Assembly (NCBI RefSeq): GCF_900163715.1
Contig: NZ_FWFF01000014.1
Location: 1 to 64,000, forward strand
From: Brevibacterium yomogidense
GTDB lineage: Bacteria > Actinomycetota > Actinomycetes > Actinomycetales > Brevibacteriaceae
Direction of reading: 5' to 3'
DNA: 64,000 bases
Translations under genes and position numbers: made by a program
Notes under the pieces: generated by a model
The model's database searches: none
What the model was told of the DNA's origin: nothing
Seen by the model: the letters and a program-made list of their open reading frames with translations, nothing else
In this document: piece after piece, positions 7,013-14,575 of the stretch
Numbering within the stretch: position 1 is the first letter of the stretch
Layout: every line of letters begins with the position of its first letter

Positions 7013-7987
7013 ATGCGTGCGGACCGTCTCATCCAGGCACTTCTTCTTCTGCAGGCACGCGCGCGGATCACTGCCGCAGAGCTCGCCGCGGAACTGGAGG
7101 TCTCCGTGCCGACAGCTCGCCGCGACCTCGCGGCGCTGGCGACGTCGGGAGTCCCGGTCTATCCCTCACGTGGCCGAGGCGGTGGTTGGCGGCTCGTCGG
7201 TGGTGCCCGCACCGACCTCACCGGTCTCACTGAGGGCGAGCTGGTCTCCCTCCTCATAGGACTTTCACAGGACGCAGGGGCAGAACCAGAGCGCGTCACC
7301 GCGGTGCGCAAGCTCGTGCGTGCCGCGCCTGCACCGTTTCGCGCATCGGCCGAGCGGGTTGCGGGAGCGACGATGCGCGATGTTGCGTGGGGCGCAGTGC
7401 GAGACCCCGCTGAAGCGCAGACCGTCGGCCATCTGCAGCGGGCGATCGCGGCCGGCCGACGCGTCTATCTGCGATACACCGGGGCACGGGCGCAGTCCTC
7501 GTCTGAGGTGGTGCCCCTCGTTGTGGGCAGCCGCGGCTCTCACTGGTACCTGTTGGGCGCACCGGTGTCGGATGACAGCGGTGCTGCCGATGCCGAGCGG
7601 CTGCGCACCTACCGTGTCGACAGGATCGAGTCACTGGAGGTGCTGCCGCTGAGGGGGAGTGCACCGGACGGTTTCGACGCTCAGCATGAGTGGCAGCGGA
7701 TGGTGGAGCGCGTCGAAGATCTGCGCGGAACCGTGCGGGCCACGGTTCGAGTCCTTCCGTGGGCTGTGCGGCCACTGTGCGCCCACTTCGCGGCGCACGC
7801 GCGGATCCTCGAGGCGGACGCGGATGCTGCGGGGCGCACGCTGGTGGAGGTCAGAGCCCATCGGATCGACGCGCTCGCGGAGCAGCTGTCGGGCTGGGCG
7901 AATGTCGTGGAGGTCGAGGGGCCGCAGGAGGTACGGCGCGCGCTCCGGGACCTGGGGCGGCGTCTCGTGGCTCAGTACGACGATTGA
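7013..7987 (+). CDS. WYL domain transcriptional regulator (YafY type)
   Basis: A 324-residue regulator with an N-terminal DeoR-like winged helix (residues 1-60, ITAAELAAELEVSVPTARRD), a WYL domain in the middle (about 140-205, including the RVYLRYTG strand and HWYLLGAP) and a C-terminal WCX-like region. AGGGAG lies at 7001-7006, before the ATG. It probably represses itself and the divergent VOC gene through the palindrome at 6960-6990. The ligand bound by the WYL domain is unknown. Confidence 0.9.
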   Translation: MRADRLIQALLLLQARARITAAELAAELEVSVPTARRDLAALATSGVPVYPSRGRGGGWRLVGGARTDLTGLTEGELVSLLIGLSQDAGAEPERVTAVRKLVRAAPAPFRASAERVAGATMRDVAWGAVRDPAEAQTVGHLQRAIAAGRRVYLRYTGARAQSSSEVVPLVVGSRGSHWYLLGAPVSDDSGAADAERLRTYRVDRIESLEVLPLRGSAPDGFDAQHEWQRMVERVEDLRGTVRATVRVLPWAVRPLCAHFAAHARILEADADAAGRTLVEVRAHRIDALAEQLSGWANVVEVEGPQEVRRALRDLGRRLVAQYDD

Positions 7988-8127
7988 CGGATCGCCGGCC
8001 ACGAATCTGTCCGGCTTCGTGCTGCGCCCGATCGCGGTGCCTTCAGTGGCTGCGTGCAGCCAGGAGAAGAGCTGGATCGCCCCGGGAGACAGTGGCCTAT
8101 GCGCCGGTGACCCGCGATGATAGATGC

Positions 8128-8544
8128 ATGAACACCTCGGAGGAGAGCTCCCCGCTCAGTGACTCGGATTCCGGCGACACCCCCATGGCGACCCAGCGCG
8201 GTCTCTTTCGGGCAGGCGATGACCCGGACCCCAGGTTCACCCTCGCCAATGAGCGGACCTTCCTGTCCTGGATCCGCACCGCACTGGCCTTCGTCGCCGG
8301 CGGCATCGCTGTGGAGGCGTTCACCCAGGATCTGTTCCCCGTCACCGTGCGCCAGGGTCTTGCCGTGATCCTCCTGCTGCTGGGCATGCTGCTGGCTGGG
8401 GGAGCAGCCGTGCGCTGGGTGCGGGTGGAGAACGCGATGCGGACCCACCGAGCTCTGCCCATCCCGCTCATCGTCCCCATCATCAGTATCGTGAGTGCTC
8501 TGGCCGCGGGCGCTCTGGCCCTCGTCATCGCACTCGCCGTCTGA
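8128..8544 (+). CDS. DUF202 (YidH-like) membrane protein
   Basis: A 138-residue protein. An acidic Ser-rich N-terminus is followed by the family signature FTLANERTFLSWIRTALAF and three predicted transmembrane helices, roughly residues 55-75, 85-105 and 115-137. The function of this family is unknown. The start is uncertain: ATG 8128 has no clear ribosome site, and the ATG at 8185 is an alternative. A second, shorter DUF202 gene follows after 12 bp, and the two probably form a heteromeric unit. Confidence 0.8.
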   Translation: MNTSEESSPLSDSDSGDTPMATQRGLFRAGDDPDPRFTLANERTFLSWIRTALAFVAGGIAVEAFTQDLFPVTVRQGLAVILLLLGMLLAGGAAVRWVRVENAMRTHRALPIPLIVPIISIVSALAAGALALVIALAV

Positions 8545-8556
8545 CCGGCCACCGTC

Positions 8557-8892
8557 ATGAGCCACCCGCCTGAAGGCGCGTCGCACCAGGATCCCGGCCT
8601 CCAGCCGGAGCGCACGACGCTCGCCTGGATCCGCACGATGCTTGCCCTGCTCGTCACCAGCTCCCTGTTCCTCCGCTGGGCAGACGTGCACGGCCTCATC
8701 GCCGTCACCCCGTTCCTCGTCTGCCTGCTCGTCTCCCTCCTCATCCACCTCTCGCAGCGCACGCGTCACCAGCGCGCATCAAGGGGCATCCGTGACGAGC
8801 GGATCAACGCGAACCCGCGGGCGGTGGGGACACTGGCGCTGGCGTCGATCACGATCAGCGCACTCGGGCTGCTGGTCGTCCTCATCGGATAG
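8557..8892 (+). CDS. DUF202 membrane protein, second copy
   Basis: A 111-residue paralogue of the preceding protein. It has the shortened signature LQPERTTLAWIRTMLALLV and three predicted transmembrane helices (about 22-42, 46-65 and 90-110). Pairs of a longer and a shorter DUF202 gene in tandem are common in actinobacteria. The next gene starts 25 bp downstream, so it may share a transcript with the formylglycine-generating enzyme, though nothing links the functions. Confidence 0.8.
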   Translation: MSHPPEGASHQDPGLQPERTTLAWIRTMLALLVTSSLFLRWADVHGLIAVTPFLVCLLVSLLIHLSQRTRHQRASRGIRDERINANPRAVGTLALASITISALGLLVVLIG

Positions 8893-8904
8893 TCGCAGCA
8901 GGAG

Positions 8905-8959
8905 AAGGAGAGCATCGTGCAGCAGGAGAGCAAGGAGAGCAAGGAGAGCATCGTGCAGC
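8905..8959 (+). repeat. Duplicated Shine-Dalgarno/start region of the FGE gene
   Basis: A 19-bp sequence running from AAGGAG through the GTG codon occurs twice, at 8905-8923 and 8941-8959, exactly 36 bp apart. Each copy supplies a Shine-Dalgarno and an in-frame GTG (8917 and 8953), so either start could be used. Confidence 0.85.
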
Positions 8960-9933
8960 GGCTGAGGACCGCGGTTCACCCGCAGTGGGTCGACCTGGAG
9001 GGCGGCGACTTCGTCCAGGGTTCCGATGACTTCTACCCCGACGAGGCGCCCGTGCGCCACGCGCAGGTCGACGCCTTCGCCATCAGTGCGACCCCGGTGA
9101 CGAATCTCCAGTTCGCAGCGTTCATAGAGGCCACCGGCTATGTCACCGTCGCAGAGCGCGAAGTGCCGGGCGCGCGGGACACCCCGGAGGTCCCCGATCC
9201 CCGAAACGCTCCTGCCTCCTCACATGCACCCGGATCGCTGGTCTTCACCCGGACAGAAGGGCCTGTGGACCTGAGTGACTGGCGACAGTGGTGGAGGTGG
9301 GTGCCCGGTGCCCAGTGGCGCCACCCCGCAGGAGAAGGCGAAGGCCCCTGTGCCTCGCGCATCCCTGCCCACCCCGTGGTGCAGATCGCCTATGAGGACG
9401 CGCTGGCCTATGCCAGCTGGGCCGGCGGCAGGCTCCCCGTTGAGGAGGAGCTCGAATACGCCGCGTGCGGGGGAGCGCGGCCAGCGCCCTACGCGTGGGG
9501 AGGCACTCGGGACCTCGACGGCCGGCTCATGGCGAACACTTGGCGGGGCAGCTTCCCCTACCGCAGCACCGGAGCGAACGGGTGGATCGGGAGCAGCCCC
9601 GTCGCCACCTTCCCTCCGAACGGCTACGGACTCTTCGACACGATCGGCAATGTGTGGGAATGGTCGACGACGCTCTACGACGCGGCGCAGCCAGCCATCA
9701 GCAGTCCTCAGTCGTCCGCCTGCGCGTGCAGTCCGGGCGGCTCCCCGGTGCAGGGCGGCAGCTCGACGCAGGGCCATCAAGCGTCGTCTGTCCGGCGGCG
9801 TGTCCTCAAGGGCGGCTCGCACCTCTGTGCACCGGAGTACTGCCTCCGCTACCGACCTGCCGCCCGGTCACCCCACTCCGAGGATTCAGCGACGACCCAC
9901 ATCGGCTTCCGCGTCGTCCGCGACGCTGGCTGA
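8917..9933 (+). CDS. Formylglycine-generating enzyme (sulfatase maturase)
   Basis: A 338-residue SUMF1/FGE family enzyme. It oxidises the cysteine of a CxPxR sulfatase motif to C-alpha-formylglycine in an O2- and copper-dependent reaction. Seen here are the N-terminal LEGGDFVQGSDDFYPDEAPVR, the core WEWSTTLYD, and the C-terminal KGGSHLC-x4-C segment with the two active-site cysteines at about residues 304 and 309, followed by RYRPAARS and GFR. A Ser/Gly/Cys-rich insert of about 30 residues precedes the active site. The gene converges on a Cys-type sulfatase gene and overlaps it by 48 bp at the 3' ends. GTG at 8953 is an alternative start. Confidence 0.93.
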   Translation: MQQESKESKESIVQRLRTAVHPQWVDLEGGDFVQGSDDFYPDEAPVRHAQVDAFAISATPVTNLQFAAFIEATGYVTVAEREVPGARDTPEVPDPRNAPASSHAPGSLVFTRTEGPVDLSDWRQWWRWVPGAQWRHPAGEGEGPCASRIPAHPVVQIAYEDALAYASWAGGRLPVEEELEYAACGGARPAPYAWGGTRDLDGRLMANTWRGSFPYRSTGANGWIGSSPVATFPPNGYGLFDTIGNVWEWSTTLYDAAQPAISSPQSSACACSPGGSPVQGGSSTQGHQASSVRRRVLKGGSHLCAPEYCLRYRPAARSPHSEDSATTHIGFRVVRDAG

Positions 9934-11562
9934 GTACTGCACCTCGCGGGTGCCGAAGAGATCCAGGTCGATCGGTGACTCGTCCTCACCCAGCTCGCGT
10001 TCGATGAGCGCGTTGAGCTTGACCAAGAGGCTGCGGATCAATTCGGCATCGTAGCGCGGATGTGCGCGGTCCCCGATGTTCTCCAGCTCAAAGGGGTCCT
10101 CCACAAGGTCGTGCACGACGACATCCGCGGTCTCGTAGAGCTCGTCGAGCGTCTGCGGGGTGGCGTACTCCAAGGGTGAGAACCAGCGCACCAGTTTGTA
10201 CCGGCCATCGACGATCGTGCGGTAGAAGGTGCGCTTCGAGAAGTCCGGGGCACCGAAATTCTCGCCCACCCGCTGCAGCGCGGCCGGCCGCTCTTCCTGC
10301 GGCAGGTTGAGGATGGGGAAGAGCGCGCCCGTCGCGCTCCAGTCCGGATCCTGCTGGTGGAGGCCGTCCCACATGAGCAGCGCACCATCCCCGGGGGAGT
10401 CCTGCGACCCGCGCGGGGGAGTCGCCTCCGAGGGGGTGCGCAGCACCTCGGCAAGGTTCCTGCCGGGCAGCTGCGGGTAGCGCTGCGCTCGCTCGTCCTC
10501 TGTCACCCCCGCGAATCCCAGCACCGTCGGCGTGAGGTCCAGGTGGGAGCCGACCGCATTCGACCGCACTCCGGCCTCGCCGCCGGGAACCACAGCGGTG
10601 AGGTTCACCACGGTGGCCTCCTGGTAGTGGATGCCGCCCTTCTGGTGCATCCGGTGCGCGCCGTTCATCTCCCCGTGGTCGGAGGTGAAGATCACGACGG
10701 TGTTCTCCCAGAGGTTCTGGCGATCCAGCTCGTCGATGATCGTGGCGAACTCCTGATCGACCATCCGCATGCAGTTGATGAGGTAGTTGCGGCGCTTCTT
10801 CCACGCGTCGACGCGCTCGTCCCGCACTGTCGTGTAGTGCTGCTCGACGAACTGCTTATAGGCGCGCGGACCGTACGGCATCTGCTGCAGATCGTCGTCG
10901 AAGTTGGGCGGCAGCTCCGGGTCGAACCATGCGCGCGTGATGCCCAGGTCCTGCGAACCGTGCAGCGACTTGCCGAACACCGCATGGTCGCCGGCGCCGG
11001 GGAACTCGTCCTCTTCCGCGAGGTACATGATGTCGTGCGGATTGACCATGGAGCTGACGAGCAGCCAGGGCTGATCCGCGGGCGCCTTGTGCTGCAGCCA
11101 GTCGACGGTCTCGCGGGCGATGGCGCCGTCCTTGATCTCACCTTCCAGCGGGCCGCCCCACGGGTCGCCCCACAGCTGGTAGTCGGAGAACCCGTAGGGC
11201 TCCAGCGCATCAGAGGTGAGCGGAGTGACGTCGGAGACGTGCCACTTGCCCTTGAACGCGGTGTAGTACCCCTCCTGCCGCATCATGGTGCCCAGGGTGG
11301 GGATCGCGGTCGACATCGAATCGATCCACGGGAAGTTCGTGTTGTCCCACATGCCCACCTTCTTGGCATGCTGCCCCGTCCACATGGTCGTGCGCGATGG
11401 CGTGCAGATGGGGACGGTGCAGTAGTGGCGCTCAAGAGTGACCCCGTGCTCCTCGAGGCGGCGCAGCGTGGGCAGCTCCACCCCGTCGGGCAGATCCATG
11501 TGCATGTCCCACTGGTCGATGCACAGGACCAGGACGTTCGGGCGGCTGGGTGCGGTGGCCAT
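9886..11562 (-). CDS. Cysteine-type (type I) sulfatase
   Basis: A 558-residue alkaline-phosphatase-superfamily sulfatase that hydrolyses a sulfate ester. The sequence C53-T-P-S-R57 is the formylglycine maturation motif. Metal ligands are suggested by VLCIDQW (Asp16) and by FTSDHGEMNGAHRMHQKG in the middle of the protein. There is no signal peptide, so it acts in the cytoplasm on imported substrate. The ATG at 11562 follows AGGAGA and shares one base with the stop of the transporter gene (TGATG), so the two are co-translated. The exact substrate is unknown. Its 3' end overlaps the FGE gene tail to tail. Confidence 0.93.
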   Translation of the reverse strand: MATAPSRPNVLVLCIDQWDMHMDLPDGVELPTLRRLEEHGVTLERHYCTVPICTPSRTTMWTGQHAKKVGMWDNTNFPWIDSMSTAIPTLGTMMRQEGYYTAFKGKWHVSDVTPLTSDALEPYGFSDYQLWGDPWGGPLEGEIKDGAIARETVDWLQHKAPADQPWLLVSSMVNPHDIMYLAEEDEFPGAGDHAVFGKSLHGSQDLGITRAWFDPELPPNFDDDLQQMPYGPRAYKQFVEQHYTTVRDERVDAWKKRRNYLINCMRMVDQEFATIIDELDRQNLWENTVVIFTSDHGEMNGAHRMHQKGGIHYQEATVVNLTAVVPGGEAGVRSNAVGSHLDLTPTVLGFAGVTEDERAQRYPQLPGRNLAEVLRTPSEATPPRGSQDSPGDGALLMWDGLHQQDPDWSATGALFPILNLPQEERPAALQRVGENFGAPDFSKRTFYRTIVDGRYKLVRWFSPLEYATPQTLDELYETADVVVHDLVEDPFELENIGDRAHPRYDAELIRSLLVKLNALIERELGEDESPIDLDLFGTREVQYSASVADDAEADVGRR

Positions 11563-12500
11563 CAGGTCTCCTGCTCGTTCGAGGGCTGGGGGCGGGACCA
11601 CGGGTCGCGGTCCCAGGGGTTGCGTTCAGGGGGATCGGCGGCGACGGGGGTCAGCAGGCTGAAGCGGTTGTTCGGCGACAGCCAGCGGGCGGCGAGGATG
11701 AGGAAGACGATCGCGAAGGTGTTGAGGATCGTGATGATGACGAGGATCCGCGGGTCGTCGAAGGCGCTGCTCGCGACGATCATCGCAGACGCGGTGCCCC
11801 GCTGGGCAGTCCCGAGCCCGCCCACGTCCTTGAGGTGGTCCTGGCCGTCGCCCATCATGAAGCCCACGAAGAACGCGAGGACGAGGACGGCGGATCCGAC
11901 CCCCAGCGCGACCCAGATGTCCGGGTCCAGGAACGAGGGTGAGTAGCCGATGAGGATCGCCGCGATGAGTGCGTAGAGCGCGAGGTTGGAGATCTTCGCG
12001 ACCACCGGCTGGATCCGGGCGGTGAGGGGCTCTGCGAACTGCAGGAGCAGCATGCCGATGATCATCGGCAGGATGATCTGCACGAGCATCGGGGTGACGA
12101 TCTGGACGGGGCTGACGGTCACGCCCTCGACGAGGATGGGCAGCAGCAGCGGCATCGTGAGGACCGTGCCGACCATGAGGATCATGAGGACTGTCGCACC
12201 CAGGGAGAGGTCGCGCTTCGATGTCTTCGTCAGGTGGATGAGGAACGGCGCACCCGCGGCCACACCGAAGACGATGAGGCCGGTCTCGTAGTGCGTGGCC
12301 ACCGGAACCAGCTGCAGGGCGAAGATCATGAGTGTCGGGACGACGATGAGGTTGACGATCAGCATGCGGATGAGGAACCGGAAGTTCCGCAGGTGGTGGA
12401 GGATCATCGACGGCTTCTGCGTGAGTCCTACGTTGAGCATGCTGGAGATGACGAAGGTGAGGACCAGGTAGCCGGCCGCCTGCCGAACGAACTCCATCAT
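11562..12500 (-). CDS. BASS-family (bile acid:sodium symporter-like) transporter
   Basis: A 312-residue membrane protein with about nine or ten transmembrane helices. It has BASS/SBF-like features, notably GVAAGAPFLIHL in the first half and GLGTAQRGTASAMIVA in the second, where BASS carriers have a similar TAQR motif. The C-terminus is a polar proline-rich tail (NPWDRDPWSRPQ). The gene is the first of a two-gene operon with the sulfatase, so I infer import of a sulfated organic anion. It starts at ATGATG after GAGGGAG. Sulfated-steroid carriers in animals belong to the same superfamily, which is suggestive only. Confidence 0.8.
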   Translation of the reverse strand: MMEFVRQAAGYLVLTFVISSMLNVGLTQKPSMILHHLRNFRFLIRMLIVNLIVVPTLMIFALQLVPVATHYETGLIVFGVAAGAPFLIHLTKTSKRDLSLGATVLMILMVGTVLTMPLLLPILVEGVTVSPVQIVTPMLVQIILPMIIGMLLLQFAEPLTARIQPVVAKISNLALYALIAAILIGYSPSFLDPDIWVALGVGSAVLVLAFFVGFMMGDGQDHLKDVGGLGTAQRGTASAMIVASSAFDDPRILVIITILNTFAIVFLILAARWLSPNNRFSLLTPVAADPPERNPWDRDPWSRPQPSNEQET

Positions 12501-12529
12501 TCTGCTCCCTCACTGGATCGCAAGTCACT

Positions 12530-12577
12530 GCAGGGTGATGACTGTGAGTCTAAGCAGGGTGATAACAGCGCGCCCAA
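12530..12577 (-). promoter_or_regulatory. Probable promoter and direct-repeat operator of the sulfatase operon
   Basis: GCAGGGTGATGAC (12530-12542) and GCAGGGTGATAAC (12554-12566) are direct repeats with 12 of 13 bases identical, 24 bp apart. On the minus strand a TAGACT -10 (12547-12552) lies between them, and a TTGGGC -35 (12572-12577) is 19 bp away. A repressor bound to the repeats would cover the promoter. Confidence 0.5.
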
Positions 12578-12669
12578 CTGCATGCGGTTGAGAGGGGCCG
12601 CCCGGCACGTCTCTGCAGCCGCCCGGACGGGTGGTGGCCCGCTGTGGTCGACCACATCTGGATCGAGCC

Positions 12670-13503
12670 CTACCGGATCCCGCTCAGCATCGCGTCCTCG
12701 GTCCGCCTGAGTTCCAGCACCACCGTCTGCGAATCCACGGCGACGTGCTGGGTCGTCGTGAAGCCGTGGTGCTGGGCGACGCTTGCCGCGTCGCGGACTT
12801 GAGCGCTGTGCATCTCCACGAGGACCGCGCCGTGCGGGGTCAGCCACTGAGGTGCTTCGCAGATGAGCGACCGGGCAGCGTCCAGCCCGTCCGTGCCGCC
12901 GAACAGCGCGGCGGACGGTTCGAAGTCCCGGGCTTCGTGGGGCAGGAAGCCCGCCTCGCCGTCGGGCACATAGGGCGGGACCGCCGCGAGGACGGACACA
13001 CGCCCCGCGAGACGATCGGGCAGTCCGCGGAGGACGGATCCCGGGTGGAGGCCCGCAGTGTCGTCGAGATTCATCCGGGCGTACCGCAGGGCCGCCTCAT
13101 CGAGATCCGTCACATGGACCTCGGCGGAACGGTGAGCCGCGCGGACCACCGCAGCAATGGGGGCGACCCCGGCGAACGCCTCGACGAACACCGGAGGCGA
13201 GGTCTGAGCGGCGTCCTCCCCGGCCGACTCGACGGCGGTGACTGCGACCTCGGCCAGCAGATACGTGCGCTGACGCGGCACGAAGACGCCCGGCCCAACG
13301 CTGAGCCGGAGGCCGCCGAACTCGACCCAGCCCACGAGCTGCTCCAGCGGAGCGCCTTCCGCGCGGGCCCGCGCCAGTCGCTCGAGGTCTGCTGCACTGT
13401 CCGCGGACTCGCGCAGCACCGCGGCCTCCTCCTCCGCGAAGACGCAGCCTGCGCGACGCAGCGCGGCGACGAGCTCATCAGGCTCGTCGGGAGCCGCAGT
13501 CAC
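12670..13503 (-). CDS. HemK/PrmC-like methyltransferase with altered NPPY motif
   Basis: A 277-residue class I SAM methyltransferase resembling the actinobacterial PrmC-related group. An N-terminal helical region with PLEQLVGWVEFGGLRL and PGVFVPRQRTYLL precedes the SAM fold (VEAFAGVAPIAAV, then VHVTDLDEAALRYA). The catalytic (N/D)PPY tetrapeptide is replaced by V-P-P-Y at about residues 176-179; the asparagine that holds the glutamine amide is missing. It may therefore modify something other than release-factor glutamine, or be inactive. The GTG start has a weak ribosome site. It lies downstream of pdxS on the same strand. Confidence 0.78.
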   Translation of the reverse strand: MTAAPDEPDELVAALRRAGCVFAEEEAAVLRESADSAADLERLARARAEGAPLEQLVGWVEFGGLRLSVGPGVFVPRQRTYLLAEVAVTAVESAGEDAAQTSPPVFVEAFAGVAPIAAVVRAAHRSAEVHVTDLDEAALRYARMNLDDTAGLHPGSVLRGLPDRLAGRVSVLAAVPPYVPDGEAGFLPHEARDFEPSAALFGGTDGLDAARSLICEAPQWLTPHGAVLVEMHSAQVRDAASVAQHHGFTTTQHVAVDSQTVVLELRRTEDAMLSGIR

Positions 13504-13526
13504 TGCGCTGCCGTGCTCTCTGATGC

Positions 13527-13552
13527 CATGGTGTCATGGTGTCATGGGGTCA
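13527..13552 (-). repeat. Octamer array with TGA in all three frames at the pdxS stop
   Basis: CATGGTGT, CATGGTGT and CATGGGGT run in tandem at 13527-13550. Read with pdxS on the minus strand this gives the stop TGA (13552-13550), then TGA again 8 and 16 bases later, so one stop falls in each reading frame. Confidence 0.85.
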
Positions 13553-14470
13553 CCATCCGCGCTCTGCCAGCCGATGCGGTGCGGGGAGGTCGGCGACGCT
13601 GATGCCGACCATCGCCTCGCCGAGGCCCCGCGATGCCGCCGCCACGACGGCCGGGTCCGTGTACGACTCGGTCGCCCGCACGATCGCCCGTGCGCGCTCT
13701 GCAGGGTTCCCGGACTTGAAGATGCCCGAGCCCACGAACACGCCGTCCGCGCCCAGCTGCATCATCATCGCGGCGTCTGCCGGGGTCGCGACGCCGCCGG
13801 CGGTGAAGAGGGGGACCGGGAGACGGCCGGCCTCCGCGACCTCGGCGACGAGGTCGTACGGCGCCTGGAGCTCCTTCGCAGCGACATAGAGCTCGTCCTT
13901 CGCCAGCGCGCGCAGTGAGGCGATCTCCGCGGTGATGGTGCGGATGTGCTTCGTGGCCTCCGATACGTCCCCGGTCCCCGCTTCGCCCTTCGACCGGATC
14001 ATCTGAGCGCCCTCCGAGATGCGGCGCAGGGCCTCGCCCAGGTTCGTCGCTCCGCACACGAACGGCACGGAGAAGTCCCGCTTGCCGATGTGGTGGACGT
14101 AGTCGGCGGGGGAGAGGACCTCCGATTCATCGATGAAGTCCACGCCCAGCTCCTGCAGCACCTGGGCCTCGACGAAGTGGCCGATCCTCGCCTTCGCCAT
14201 GACCGGGACGGACACCGCGGCGATGATCCCGTCGATGAGGTCCGGGTCGCTCATGCGGGCGACACCGCCCTGCGCCCGGATGTCCGCCGGGACGCGTTCG
14301 AGCGCCATCACTGCGACCGCTCCCGCGTCCTCTGCGATCCGCGCCTGCTCTGCCGTGACGACGTCCATGATGACGCCGCCCTTCAGTCGGTCGGCGAGTC
14401 CCTTCGCCGAACCGGCTGCGGCCGCCGCCGGGCGCTGTGTTGTTGTGGTGGTCTCCGTCGTGAGCGTCAT
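13550..14470 (-). CDS. pdxS: Pyridoxal 5'-phosphate synthase lyase subunit PdxS
   Basis: A 306-residue (beta/alpha)8 enzyme that condenses ribose 5-phosphate, glyceraldehyde 3-phosphate and ammonia to PLP. Seen are [46 protein letters not shown] and [12 protein letters not shown], all highly conserved and including the lysine and phosphate-binding segments. The N-terminus carries a Thr-rich extension of about 20 residues. The glutaminase partner PdxT, usually adjacent, is not in this window; the next gene in the same direction is a methyltransferase. It is divergent from pdxR, its expected activator. Confidence 0.97.
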   Translation of the reverse strand: MTLTTETTTTTQRPAAAAAGSAKGLADRLKGGVIMDVVTAEQARIAEDAGAVAVMALERVPADIRAQGGVARMSDPDLIDGIIAAVSVPVMAKARIGHFVEAQVLQELGVDFIDESEVLSPADYVHHIGKRDFSVPFVCGATNLGEALRRISEGAQMIRSKGEAGTGDVSEATKHIRTITAEIASLRALAKDELYVAAKELQAPYDLVAEVAEAGRLPVPLFTAGGVATPADAAMMMQLGADGVFVGSGIFKSGNPAERARAIVRATESYTDPAVVAAASRGLGEAMVGISVADLPAPHRLAERGW

Positions 14471-14517
14471 GATCGATCCCGTTCATCCAGTGCACGTCGT
14501 CGCGCGTGCGAGCATCG

Positions 14518-14547
14518 TTGGCCTAGGCCAATGTCTGGCCTAGGCCA
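14518..14547. promoter_or_regulatory. Twin palindromes between pdxS and pdxR
   Basis: TTGGCCTAGGCCAA (14518-14531) is a perfect 14-bp palindrome, and TGGCCTAGGCCA recurs at 14536-14547; the centres are 17 bp apart. A TAGCAT -10 candidate for pdxR follows at 14553-14558. These are the likely PdxR operators. Confidence 0.8.
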
Positions 14548-14575
14548 AAAGATAGCATGCTGCGCCCGTAGACTC

